From: an uncultured Anaerolineae bacterium | GTDB lineage: Bacteria; Chloroflexota; Anaerolineae; Anaerolineales; Villigracilaceae | Direction: 5' to 3' | Length of the DNA stretch: 64,000 nucleotides | Assembly: GCA_903875215.1 (NCBI GenBank) | Contig: CAIQVH010000031.1 | Coordinates: 186,001 to 250,000 of the forward strand | Part shown: positions 38,020 through 47,813 of the stretch, piece by piece | Layout: the number at the start of each line of letters is the position of its first letter | Numbering within the stretch: position 1 is the first letter of the stretch | Program-made: the position numbers and the translations under genes | Notes under the pieces: generated by a model | Told to the model about the DNA's origin: nothing | Database searches by the model: none | Seen by the model: the letters and a program-made list of their open reading frames with translations, nothing else

Positions 38020-38703
38020 ATGACAGAAGCTGTAATTGTGGCAGAAAACCTGGTCAAAACCTACAAAATGGGCGACGTGGAAGTCAACGCCCTGCGCGGT
38101 CTGACCATGAGTATCAATCGCGGTGAGGTCGTAGCGATCGTTGGGCCGTCTGGTTCGGGCAAGTCCACGTTGATGAATATCCTCGGCTGCCTGGATCGGC
38201 CCACCTCGGGCGACTATTCCCTGGATGGCGAGCCAGTATCGGGCCTGAATGACGATCAACTGGCCGATATTCGCAACCGCAAGGTTGGTTTCATCTTTCA
38301 ATCGTTCAACTTGTTGCCGCGCGCCACGGCCTTGGCCAATGTGGAATTGCCGTTGCGTTACGCCGGGAAAACCGAGGGGCGCAAGGAACGTGCCCGCCAA
38401 TCTTTGGTTGCCGTGGGGCTTGAAGACCGTGTTTTACACCGCCCGTATGAGCTTTCCGGCGGCCAACAGCAGCGCGTGGCGATCGCCCGCGCCCTGGTGA
38501 ATGATCCGGCCATCATCATGGCCGATGAACCAACCGGCAACCTCGATTCCAAGGTTGGGCAGGAAATCATGGATTTGTTGTTGAACTTAAACCGGCAGTC
38601 TGGAACAACCCTGATTATTGTCACCCACGACCCGAAGGTTGCCGCGCAAACCCAGCGCATTATCCGCATCCGCGATGGCATGGTAGACACGGAGACGCTA
38701 TGA
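38020..38703 (+). CDS. MacB/LolD-type ABC transporter ATP-binding protein
   Basis: 227 residues. Walker A is [12 protein letters not shown], the signature [15 protein letters not shown], and Walker [15 protein letters not shown], with the TGNLDS typical of the MacB/LolD branch. It powers the permease encoded by the next gene, whose ATG overlaps its stop by 4 bp. AAGGAAGGG lies upstream. Confidence 0.95.
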   Translation: MTEAVIVAENLVKTYKMGDVEVNALRGLTMSINRGEVVAIVGPSGSGKSTLMNILGCLDRPTSGDYSLDGEPVSGLNDDQLADIRNRKVGFIFQSFNLLPRATALANVELPLRYAGKTEGRKERARQSLVAVGLEDRVLHRPYELSGGQQQRVAIARALVNDPAIIMADEPTGNLDSKVGQEIMDLLLNLNRQSGTTLIIVTHDPKVAAQTQRIIRIRDGMVDTETL

Positions 38704-39950
38704 AACTGAGCCAGATTTTGTTCGAAGCCCTTGAGAGCTTGAATAGCAATAAGCTGCGTTCCGGGCTGACCATCCTGGGAATTGTGATCGGCGTGGCCGC
38801 AGTAATCGCCATGCTGGCGATCGGACAAGGCGCGCAAAACTCCATCTCTGGCTCGATCAATGGCATCGGGACGAATGTGCTGTTCGTTTTTTCGGGCAAC
38901 CGGCAGATGGGTCCCGGACGGAACAGCAGCGCGGTTAAAAATGTCCGCCCTCTGACGTTGGATGATGCCGCTGCGATTAATGATCCCTTTGCCGCGCCTT
39001 CCGTTTCTGCGGTTGCGCCGGTGCTGCAGGGTTCCACCGATGCTGCGGCGCAGGGCCAGACCTCCACTACGACTGTTTATGGTGCGACAGCGGAGTATGC
39101 CGTTGTCCGGAATGAAACCGTTACCGAAGGGGATTTTCTCAGCACCGAGCAGGTGTTGGGTCATGGCTCGGTGGCCGTCATTGGCCCCGATCTGGCGGAT
39201 ACCCTGTTTGGGCGCCATGAAGGGTTGGTAGGCGAAAGCATCCGCCTGGCGGGCCAGCCGTTCCGCATCATTGGCGTGCTGGCTTCCAAGGGCGGGTCTT
39301 CATTTGGGAATGCCGACAACCAGGTGATCGTGCCGCTGACCGCTGCGCAGGATCGCATTCTGCACCGCAGTGGAGAAAACGTCGATACAATTTTCGTCCA
39401 GGCAGTCAGCGCCGAATTGACTACACAGGCCAGCGATGAGATCAATCTAATTTTACAAACCCGGCACCAGATCCCGATTGGGGGTGAAAATGACTTTACC
39501 GTGTTTTCGCAGCAGGATATGCTCCAGACCGCTTCCTCCATCACCGGCATTTTTACGGTCTTCCTGGGCGGCGTGGCTGGAATCTCCCTGCTGGTCGGCG
39601 GAATTGGCATTATGAATATCATGCTGGTCTCGGTCGCTGAGCGCACCCGGGAAATTGGGCTGCGCAAGGCGCTTGGAGCGCGCAAGCGTGACATCCTGAC
39701 CCAGTTTCTGGCGGAGGCTTCGCTGCTGAGTTTGCTGGGTGGTCTGGTGGGCATCCTGCTCGGCTGGGTCATTTCCATCGTCATCGAACGGGTGGCAGTC
39801 GCAACCGGGAATGCTTTTAGCCCATCCATCACGCTCAGTTCAGTTCTGCTGGCGACAATTTTTTCTGCCGCGATTGGGATGTTCTTTGGGATTTATCCCG
39901 CCAACCGCGCCGCCAGTCTCCAGCCTGTTGAAGCGCTGCGTTACGAATAA
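38700..39950 (+). CDS. MacB-type ABC transporter permease
   Basis: 416 residues. It has the four-helix MacB topology: a first helix (about 20-42), a large extracytoplasmic MacB_PCD domain (about 45-270), then three helices around the FtsX domain ([30 protein letters not shown]). It works by mechanotransmission rather than as a channel. Its partners are the two adaptors and the ATPase. No TolC-like outer-membrane gene is near. Confidence 0.93.
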   Translation: MKLSQILFEALESLNSNKLRSGLTILGIVIGVAAVIAMLAIGQGAQNSISGSINGIGTNVLFVFSGNRQMGPGRNSSAVKNVRPLTLDDAAAINDPFAAPSVSAVAPVLQGSTDAAAQGQTSTTTVYGATAEYAVVRNETVTEGDFLSTEQVLGHGSVAVIGPDLADTLFGRHEGLVGESIRLAGQPFRIIGVLASKGGSSFGNADNQVIVPLTAAQDRILHRSGENVDTIFVQAVSAELTTQASDEINLILQTRHQIPIGGENDFTVFSQQDMLQTASSITGIFTVFLGGVAGISLLVGGIGIMNIMLVSVAERTREIGLRKALGARKRDILTQFLAEASLLSLLGGLVGILLGWVISIVIERVAVATGNAFSPSITLSSVLLATIFSAAIGMFFGIYPANRAASLQPVEALRYE

Positions 39951-39978
39951 GACTCATCAGCCAGACCGGCGGTGAAGC

Positions 39979-40656
39979 ATGCCAAAGAAAATCCTGATCG
40001 TGGATGACGAACCCAAGATTGTAGAAATTTGCCGGGATTATTTGCGTGCTTCCGGGTTTGAGGTGCTGTCGGCTGGCGATGGGCCGACTGGGCTGGCCGC
40101 CGCGCGCCAGGAACACCCCGACTTGATCGTGCTTGACCTGATGCTGCCGGGGATGGATGGGCTGGATGTTTGCCGAACCCTGCGGCGTGAAAGCGAGACT
40201 CCCATCATTATGCTGACGGCGCGCGTTGAGGAAACGGACAAACTGGTCGGGATTGAATTAGGCGCAGATGATTACATCACCAAGCCCTTCAGTCCGCGTG
40301 AACTGGTGGCCCGCGTTCGCATGGTATTGCGCCGGGCTGGTGGTGAAACGCCCGCTGATCTGCTGCGGGTTGGCGGCGTTTCCCTTGATCGTTCCCGTTA
40401 CGAAATGACTCTGCCCGAGAAAGTCATCACCCTGACTCCGACTGAATTGGAGATCGTCGCCGCGTTGATGAGCCAGCCTGGCAGGATTTTTTCTCGCGCC
40501 CAATTGCTCAGCGCCGCCCGGGGCGTCTCCTTTGAAAGTTATGAACGCTCGATCGATTCACACATCCGCAATCTGCGCCGCAAGCTGGAAACCGACGATG
40601 GCCAGGCACGCTACATCATCACCGTGCACGGAGTCGGATACAAGTTTGAGTCATGA
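39979..40656 (+). CDS. OmpR-family response regulator
   Basis: 225 residues. The receiver domain has DDE (10-12), the phosphoacceptor Asp in VLDLMLPGMDG (about 53) and Lys in TKPFSPREL. The C-terminal winged helix has RIFSRAQLL and RSIDSHIRNLRRKLE. It probably controls the exporter operon upstream and is coupled to the kinase by a 4-bp overlap. Confidence 0.95.
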   Translation: MPKKILIVDDEPKIVEICRDYLRASGFEVLSAGDGPTGLAAARQEHPDLIVLDLMLPGMDGLDVCRTLRRESETPIIMLTARVEETDKLVGIELGADDYITKPFSPRELVARVRMVLRRAGGETPADLLRVGGVSLDRSRYEMTLPEKVITLTPTELEIVAALMSQPGRIFSRAQLLSAARGVSFESYERSIDSHIRNLRRKLETDDGQARYIITVHGVGYKFES

Positions 40657-42020
40657 AACCCGAGCCCAAAACCCGCTCCATTCAGGTGCGCCTCTTCATC
40701 CTTCTTCTGCGTGGCTTCACAGCCACAGTCTTGCTGACCTTGCTGACCGTATTTGGCGTGACTGCACTGTATTTGGCCTCTCCCGCCCAAACCGGAATGA
40801 TCGATCGCATTCCCATCGTCACCCGACTCGAAACCTTTTACCTCGTCAACGAATCCTGGGCTGGGATTGACCAACTCGCTTCAGCCCTTCCTGCCAGCGA
40901 GGCGGACAGTTTATGGACTCGTTCCATCCTGGTTGATGCCTCCAACCGCATCGTCATTTATCACGGCGACCTGTCTTCCACGCGCGTCGGCCAGCTTTAC
41001 CAGCTGGCCCCGGTGGACACCCGCATGCCCATCATCGTGCGGGATTTGGTGGTTGGCTGGCTGATCATCCCGTCCTCCTTCATGTTTCCACAGGGACGCG
41101 CCGCCCTGACCCTGCTGGCTCCCGTCTTCCTGATTTCCATCTTCCTGGCCCTGCTGACCATCATCATCGGATTACTGCTCCTGCGCCGGGTGGTGATGCC
41201 TCTCTCCGAAGTCATCGCCGCCGCACGAGCCCTCAGCCTGGGTGACCTTTCCACCCGCGTGCAGGTGACTGGCCCCGATGACTTGCGCGCCCTCTCCGAC
41301 AGCTTCAACCACATGGCAGGCTCACTGGAAGGCATGGTCAATGAACGCCGCAACATGCTCGCGGATATTGCCCACGAACTGCGCACACCACTGACCGTTA
41401 TCCGTGGCCGGCTGGAGGGCATCATCGACGGCATTTACTCGGCTGATTCCAGCCATGTTGCTCCCGTGCTTGAGGAAACTTACCTGCTGGAACGATTGGT
41501 GGAAGACCTGCGTCTGCTGACCCTGGCCGAAACGCGCCAGTTGCCCATCGAACGCCGCGCTGTTGACCTGAATGTCCTGGCTGCCCGTGTAATTGACCTG
41601 TTCCAGGCTGAAGCGGATGAAAAAGGCATCGGTCTGGGTCTGGCCTCCGAAGCCGAGCAGGCCTGGGCCAGCCTCGACCCGCAGCGAACCGGGCAGGTGC
41701 TGAGCAACCTGGTTTCCAACGCGCTGCGCTATACTCCCGGGGGCGGGAGGGTGCAGGTGCTTGTGAGCCAGGATCCGGGCCGGGTCAGTTTGATGGTTTC
41801 TGATAATGGCCCCGGAGTTCCGCCGGAAGACATTCCGCACCTGTTCGACCGTTTTTGGCGTGGAGAAAAATCCCGCTCGCGCGCCTCCGGCGGAGCCGGG
41901 CTCGGCCTGGCAATTGCCCGCCAGCTGGTGGAAGCGCAGGATGGTACGATTTCTGCCAATAATTGTCCCGGCTGCGGAATGGAAATCCGCCTGGAATTTC
42001 AAACCATTCCGCCGGCCTGA
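40653..42020 (+). CDS. Membrane sensor histidine kinase (HAMP-HisKA-HATPase)
   Basis: 455 residues. Two membrane helices (about 18-40 and 150-172) flank an extracytoplasmic sensor; HAMP is at about 172-225, the H-box DIAHELRTPLTVIRGRLEG follows (His about 237), then NLVSNALRYTP, SDNGPGVP and GAGLGLAIARQLV. It resembles BaeS, matching the BaeR-like regulator. Together they likely sense envelope stress or an exported compound for the MacAB-like system. Confidence 0.95.
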   Translation: MKPEPKTRSIQVRLFILLLRGFTATVLLTLLTVFGVTALYLASPAQTGMIDRIPIVTRLETFYLVNESWAGIDQLASALPASEADSLWTRSILVDASNRIVIYHGDLSSTRVGQLYQLAPVDTRMPIIVRDLVVGWLIIPSSFMFPQGRAALTLLAPVFLISIFLALLTIIIGLLLLRRVVMPLSEVIAAARALSLGDLSTRVQVTGPDDLRALSDSFNHMAGSLEGMVNERRNMLADIAHELRTPLTVIRGRLEGIIDGIYSADSSHVAPVLEETYLLERLVEDLRLLTLAETRQLPIERRAVDLNVLAARVIDLFQAEADEKGIGLGLASEAEQAWASLDPQRTGQVLSNLVSNALRYTPGGGRVQVLVSQDPGRVSLMVSDNGPGVPPEDIPHLFDRFWRGEKSRSRASGGAGLGLAIARQLVEAQDGTISANNCPGCGMEIRLEFQTIPPA

Positions 42021-42036
42021 TGGTTAGAAAATAATA

Positions 42037-42070
42037 GAAAAAAAAGCAACCGTTGCAGGTTGCCTTTTTT
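42037..42070. terminator. Bidirectional terminator between the exporter and sugar operons
   Basis: An A-run (42037-42045), GCAACC (42046-42051), a 6-nt loop, GGTTGC (42058-42063) and a T-run (42065-42070). It serves the two-component genes on the plus strand and the kinase gene on the minus strand. Confidence 0.8.
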
Positions 42071-42094
42071 GATGATTTCCCTAAGCCCGGTGGT

Positions 42095-43090
42095 TCAAGC
42101 TTCATCTGTGCCCTGAACCGCCAGGGCACGGGCGCTTTCGAGCAGTTTTTTACGCCGGTCGTAGGCAGAGCGCCCCAGGATGAGTTCCATGCCCATCAGG
42201 ACGCCTCCAACGACGGGCGGGGCTTCGAGCTGGATGAATTGTGCCAGCGGGGCGCAGGCCAGCACTGTTTCGCGCAGTGGGGAGATCAGCATTTCACCGG
42301 TTTTGTACAGACTGCCAGCCAGGACGACCTCGACGGGGTCGGTGGTCGCATCCACCTGGCGGATCAGTGCGCAGGCCAGCTCACCCAGCTCGCGGCCAGA
42401 CCAGGTCACGATCTCCTGGGCGGCCGGGTCTCCTTGCTGGGCGGCTTGCAGCACAAGCATGGCCCACGCGGAGGAGGGCTGGTAAATCCGCAGCGCCAGT
42501 CCGCGAACCAGGTCATATAAATCAGACGCCCCGGCTTTCTGGATGAAGAGTGGCGTGAGCGCGGTAGGCGGTGTCCGCTGGATCCATTCGTAATTGATGG
42601 CAATCACGGCGCGCTCGACGATTTCCCATGCGCCGCCATATTCCCCGAACCCTGATCCATGCCCGGTGATGCGGCCTTTGCGGCCGTCGCGGCCGCGGGC
42701 GCGGGCGTTGTTGCTCGATCCGGCCGAGACACACACACCCCAGCCGGCGCTGGCCCCGGCATACAGGCCGAGCGCGCTGTCGTTTTCAATCTGCATGGGG
42801 AGGGTCAGACCGATTTCAGCCAGGGCCTGGACGTGCGGTTCATGTTCGTCGTCCCAGTCGTACCCGGCCAGGCCCAGGCCGGCGGCGCTCAGATCGGCAA
42901 GCGAGATTCCGGCCTGAGTTAAGGCGCTGGTCATGGCAGTCTGGATGGCGAGTTTGAAACCTTCCCAGCCTGCGCCTTCGTGGTTGCCGGGGCCGCCCAG
43001 CCCGTAGCCGAGGGCGCGTCCCTGCTCATCGGCAATCAGCGCGGCAGTTTTGGTGCCCCCTACGTCAATTCCAAGAAAATATTGAGACAT
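42095..43090 (-). CDS. BadF/BadG/BcrA/BcrD ATPase-family sugar kinase (N-acetylglucosamine kinase-like)
   Basis: 331 residues of the ASKHA fold. LGIDVGGTKTAALIADE is the phosphate-1 motif, VSAGSSNNARARGRDGRKGR a further ATP site, and GSGFGEYGGAW a hallmark of GlcNAc kinase-like members. It phosphorylates a sugar released by the neighbouring glycosidases. AAGGAG precedes the ATG, 18 bp after the GH4 stop. Confidence 0.88.
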   Translation of the reverse strand: MSQYFLGIDVGGTKTAALIADEQGRALGYGLGGPGNHEGAGWEGFKLAIQTAMTSALTQAGISLADLSAAGLGLAGYDWDDEHEPHVQALAEIGLTLPMQIENDSALGLYAGASAGWGVCVSAGSSNNARARGRDGRKGRITGHGSGFGEYGGAWEIVERAVIAINYEWIQRTPPTALTPLFIQKAGASDLYDLVRGLALRIYQPSSAWAMLVLQAAQQGDPAAQEIVTWSGRELGELACALIRQVDATTDPVEVVLAGSLYKTGEMLISPLRETVLACAPLAQFIQLEAPPVVGGVLMGMELILGRSAYDRRKKLLESARALAVQGTDEA

Positions 43091-43108
43091 GCAGGACTTC
43101 TCCTTGAG

Positions 43109-44503
43109 TTATTTCCAGAATTGCGGCAGGTGGGCTTTGTACGTTACAAGATAATCATCCAGCACGCGTTGGGCGGTTTCCAGGTCAGTGATGATCGGGT
43201 CTAGCAGCAGGCATTGCAGCGCTTTTTGCCGGTCGCCGGTTACTGCGGCGTCAATGCCCAGTTGCGCGGTGAACAGTTCGCGGCGGCAGAGTTCGGCCAC
43301 TGGTTCGGGTAGCGCACCTACGTGCACGGGATGGATGCCATCTCCGTCGACAAATACAGGCGTCTCGACGATGGAATTCAGCGGCAGATTGGGAATTTGC
43401 CCCACATTGGGCAGGTTTGCCGCCATGTGATAGTGATTCCCTGCTGCGGCGACGTTTTCGATCATTTCCAGCGCTCCTTCGGAATCGGTCTCGAGCAGGG
43501 CGTCGACCGGCATGGTGCCCTCGGCCATGCTCTCCAGACGGTTCAGGCTGATGTCGCGCATGGCGGCGAAGGTGTCCCAGTCGTAGAGCGGGATGTGGTA
43601 TTTTTCCCAGGGCCGGGTTTGTGGGTCGCTGACCCAGGGCAGGTATTCGCACAGGTGCGAGTCGCCGGGGACGGGGAAAATGCCGAAGCTTTCATAAATG
43701 CGCCGGGTGAGCGGTTCAAAGTCCGGCGGATAGGCTTCCCAGCGTTGCCGGAAAAGAGGATAAAGGTCTTCGCCGGTGTCGCGCCTACGGATGGAGAGTA
43801 TCCACGAAAAATGGTTGGTACCGGCGGCGCGAATATCCACCAGCGGAAGAATGTGGTGAAGCACCTGGTCGCGGGCGGCATGTTCCTGGATGCTGGGATG
43901 CATGCCGGTGATGCCCGACGGGTTTTCAAAGCCCAGGTCTTTTGCAAGCATCATGCCGACGAAGACGTAGCCGATCATCAGCTGGTGGCACAGGCCGACG
44001 GCTTTGATGCTGCTGTAGCGGTTGACCAGGTCGCAAATGCGCACCATGGGGTTGGTGAAGTTGATGAACCAGGCGGTGGGGCAGGCCTGTTCCATGTCGC
44101 GGGCAATTTCCAGGACGGGCAGGACGTTGCGGGCGGCGTGGGCGAATCCGCCTGGCCCGCCGTTTTCGGCATAGGGCTGGCGCACGCCGTATTTGAGCGG
44201 GATTTCAAAGTCAGATTTCCAGAGTTCTTCGCGTGGCCCAACTTCGATGGCGCTGACGACGAAATCGGAGCCGGGCAGGGCGTCGCCATGGTGAGTGTGG
44301 CCGGTGATGGTGAAGCCGGCCTGCCATTCCTGGTTGAGACGTTCGGCCAGGCGCTGGACAATGCGCAGGCTCTGGGGGTTGCGATCCACCAGGGCCAGAG
44401 TGCTGCCGCGCAATTTTTTGCTGCGCAGAAGTGCGGAAAGTGTGTTTTCGCCAAAGCTGGCGCTGCCGGCGCCGATTACGGTGATTTTGGTGGGGAGGGG
44501 CAT
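43109..44503 (-). CDS. Glycoside hydrolase family 4
   Basis: 464 residues. GH4 enzymes use NAD and a divalent metal. KITVIGAGSASFGENTL is the NAD site, NFTNPMVRICDLV the substrate loop and GLCHQ the metal-binding Cys-His; GTNHFSWIL follows. The alpha-galactosidase/alpha-glucuronidase branch looks closest. The frame is open to 44557, but AGGAAG plus 5 nt supports the ATG at 44503. It follows GH1 by 46 bp. Confidence 0.9.
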   Translation of the reverse strand: MPLPTKITVIGAGSASFGENTLSALLRSKKLRGSTLALVDRNPQSLRIVQRLAERLNQEWQAGFTITGHTHHGDALPGSDFVVSAIEVGPREELWKSDFEIPLKYGVRQPYAENGGPGGFAHAARNVLPVLEIARDMEQACPTAWFINFTNPMVRICDLVNRYSSIKAVGLCHQLMIGYVFVGMMLAKDLGFENPSGITGMHPSIQEHAARDQVLHHILPLVDIRAAGTNHFSWILSIRRRDTGEDLYPLFRQRWEAYPPDFEPLTRRIYESFGIFPVPGDSHLCEYLPWVSDPQTRPWEKYHIPLYDWDTFAAMRDISLNRLESMAEGTMPVDALLETDSEGALEMIENVAAAGNHYHMAANLPNVGQIPNLPLNSIVETPVFVDGDGIHPVHVGALPEPVAELCRRELFTAQLGIDAAVTGDRQKALQCLLLDPIITDLETAQRVLDDYLVTYKAHLPQFWK

Positions 44504-44549
44504 GGTGGCTTCCTGTGGCCGGGGGTGGTTTGTTTTTGGGATGGAAGAT

Positions 44550-45908
<1,359 letters not shown>

Positions 45909-46040
45909 TTAGACTGCAGGCTGAAAACGAAGGTTCGTCTGCCGGAGAAGCTCTATCTTATCTCCAAATGCCCGAAAAAACCACACCGGATTGGAATTGA
46001 ATGCCCGGTGCGTGGGCAAGATCCTGGGGATGGCGGTTCG

Positions 46041-46060
46041 TGTGTGTGTGTGGGGGGGGG
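46041..46060. repeat. Simple-sequence tract: (TG)5 then G9
   Basis: TGTGTGTGTGT (46041-46051) is followed by nine G (46052-46060) and then AGGGG. It lies in the 280-bp gap between the GH1 and pseudouridine synthase starts. Apart from this tract, the palindrome at 46078 and the -10 box at 46140, I see nothing else in that gap. Confidence 0.85.
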
Positions 46061-46077
46061 AGGGGATGATTGTTTGA

Positions 46078-46089
46078 GAAAACGTTTTC
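46078..46089. promoter_or_regulatory. LacI-family-like operator
   Basis: GAAAACGTTTTC is a perfect 12-bp palindrome with the central CG of LacI/GalR operators. It lies upstream of the GH1 operon (minus) and 63 bp before the pseudouridine synthase gene (plus). No LacI gene is in the window. Confidence 0.5.
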
Positions 46090-46139
46090 ATAAATTTATC
46101 ACACTTGAATTTGCGCGTCAATCATGTTTTTATTACGGG

Positions 46140-46145
46140 TATAAT
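46140..46145 (+). promoter_or_regulatory. -10 box directly before the pseudouridine synthase start
   Basis: A perfect TATAAT is followed by 7 nt and ATG (46153). No Shine-Dalgarno lies between. A TTGCGC at 46111 is too far (23 nt) for a normal -35. Confidence 0.55.
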
Positions 46146-46152
46146 GTTTCTC

Positions 46153-47010
46153 ATGGAAGAACGCTTGCAAAAAATACTTGCCCAGGCCGGGGTAGGCTCC
46201 CGGCGCGATTGTGAAGAATTGATCAAGGCCGGGCGTGTGCGCGTCGATGGCCAGCCGGCGGTGATTGGTCAGAAGGCGGAAGCCGCCACTGCCAGAATCA
46301 CGGTGGATGGTCGCGCGATCAAGGCCCCCGAACAGAAGGTTTATGTCGCTTTGAACAAGCCCCGTTACGTGCTGACCACGGTCGAGCCGGAAGTCGGGGA
46401 TTCGCGCCAGACGGTGCGCGACCTGGTTCCGCTCGCTGAGCGCCTGTACCCGGTGGGGAGGCTCGATTTTGAAAGCGAAGGCCTGGTGTTGATGACCAAC
46501 GATGGCGAGTTGGCCCAGAAGCTGACGCACCCCTCCCACGGGCACGAGAAGGAATATCGGGTTCTGTTGGCGCGCCATCCGGATGATGAGCAACTGGCAA
46601 CCTGGCGGCGCGGCGTGGTGCTTGAGGATGGCTACAAAACGCAGCCAGCCATTGTGTATCCCGCCGATGAATCGGGCAAGGGGATGTGGGTGCGTGTGGT
46701 GATGAAGGAAGGCCGCAAACGCCAGATCCGCGAGATCGGCGCCCAACTGGGGCTGCCGGTGGTGAGGATTCTGCGTGTCCGCATTGGCACTCTGCGCCTG
46801 GGAACGCTCAAACCGGGCGAGTGGCGGCCATTAACCGCCGAAGAAATCTCCGCGTTGAAAGGCGATCTGCCCAGGCCTGCGCCACGCTCGCACTCTTCCC
46901 GGCGTGCTCCGGCGGCCCGTCCGCCTGTCCGCCCCGAAAAAGAAAAACGCCGTGGGCCGGAGCCGCCTCCCCAAAACGGCGGCAAAGCCCCGCTCCGCAA
47001 ATCCAGATAA
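46153..47010 (+). CDS. Ribosomal pseudouridine synthase, RsuA/RluB family
   Basis: 285 residues. An S4 domain (1-60; RLQKILAQAGVGSRRDCEELI) is followed by the RsuA/RluB catalytic domain with the Asp in GRLDFESEGLVLMTNDG (about 97) and KEYRVLL. The last 45 residues are a basic, proline-rich tail. It modifies 23S or 16S rRNA. The open frame extends to 46105, but ATG 46153 starts the S4 domain; another ATG overlaps the -10 box. Confidence 0.9.
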   Translation: MEERLQKILAQAGVGSRRDCEELIKAGRVRVDGQPAVIGQKAEAATARITVDGRAIKAPEQKVYVALNKPRYVLTTVEPEVGDSRQTVRDLVPLAERLYPVGRLDFESEGLVLMTNDGELAQKLTHPSHGHEKEYRVLLARHPDDEQLATWRRGVVLEDGYKTQPAIVYPADESGKGMWVRVVMKEGRKRQIREIGAQLGLPVVRILRVRIGTLRLGTLKPGEWRPLTAEEISALKGDLPRPAPRSHSSRRAPAARPPVRPEKEKRRGPEPPPQNGGKAPLRKSR

Positions 47011-47036
47011 AAAACGGCCCGTAAGGGCCGTTTTTT
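47009..47036. terminator. Bidirectional terminator
   Basis: AAAAAACGGCCC, GTAA loop and GGGCCGTTTTTT. It lies between the converging pseudouridine synthase and CBS-ACT genes. Confidence 0.9.
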
Positions 47037-47051
47037 ATCTTCTTCCCGTTT

Positions 47052-47690
47052 TTACGAGCGGATGTCGATGATTTCTTTGACCACCGGTTTAATGGCCTCG
47101 CGGACTTCGTCCTGGCTCATCCCCTTGATTTTGAAGGTGAGCAATTTGTTGCTGGGGTTTTCCCCGGTGAACTGCCCAAATGCCACGAAATTCCCTTTTT
47201 GGGAAGCGACCACTTCGGTGAGCCGGGCCAGCTGACCCAATTCATCATCGATCAGGGCCGTTACCCTTACCCCGCTTTCGCGTGCGCCAAGCAGTTCGAG
47301 AAAGATTTTGAACAGGTCGGTTTCGGTGATGATGCCGACTACGTAGCCTTCCCGCATTACCGGCAATCCGCCGATTTTGTTATCGACCATGATGCGCGCG
47401 GCTTGTTCGATGGGTGTATCTTCGGTAACGGTCAGGACGTTGCGGGTCATTACCTCGGCGACGGTGATTTTACTGAGCATGTAATTCATTTCCCAGATGC
47501 TCAGGGTCGTGACTGGCGAAGGGGAGGCATTGAGCAGGTCTTTGTCTGAGACGATGCCGGCTAGTTTGCCGTCCTTGACGACCGGCGCACGGCGGATGCG
47601 TTCCTTCTTCATCATGCTTAATGCGTCGGTGAGGGGCAAATCGGGGGTAATGGTGATGACTGGTCGGGACATTCTTTCGCCAACGAGCAT
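47052..47690 (-). CDS. CBS-pair and ACT-domain protein (AcuB-like)
   Basis: 212 residues. Two CBS motifs (about 1-60 and 75-135; PVITITPDLPLTDAL and VLTVTEDTPIEQA) form an adenosyl-ligand pocket, followed by an ACT domain (about 140-210). Such proteins sense adenylate or amino acids. GGAGG precedes the ATG, and TATAAT (minus, 47717-47722) is a likely -10. Target unknown. Confidence 0.88.
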   Translation of the reverse strand: MLVGERMSRPVITITPDLPLTDALSMMKKERIRRAPVVKDGKLAGIVSDKDLLNASPSPVTTLSIWEMNYMLSKITVAEVMTRNVLTVTEDTPIEQAARIMVDNKIGGLPVMREGYVVGIITETDLFKIFLELLGARESGVRVTALIDDELGQLARLTEVVASQKGNFVAFGQFTGENPSNKLLTFKIKGMSQDEVREAIKPVVKEIIDIRS

Positions 47691-47813
47691 AGGTGCCTCC
47701 TTAATTGAATGAACTAATTATATATCCGAATCGTTTTGTAGCCGGTTCAGTATTAACCCTGCCGGGGTAGACATCCTGTTAGGTGAGTCGTGCCTGGCCC
47801 GTTGAAGCCTGGG

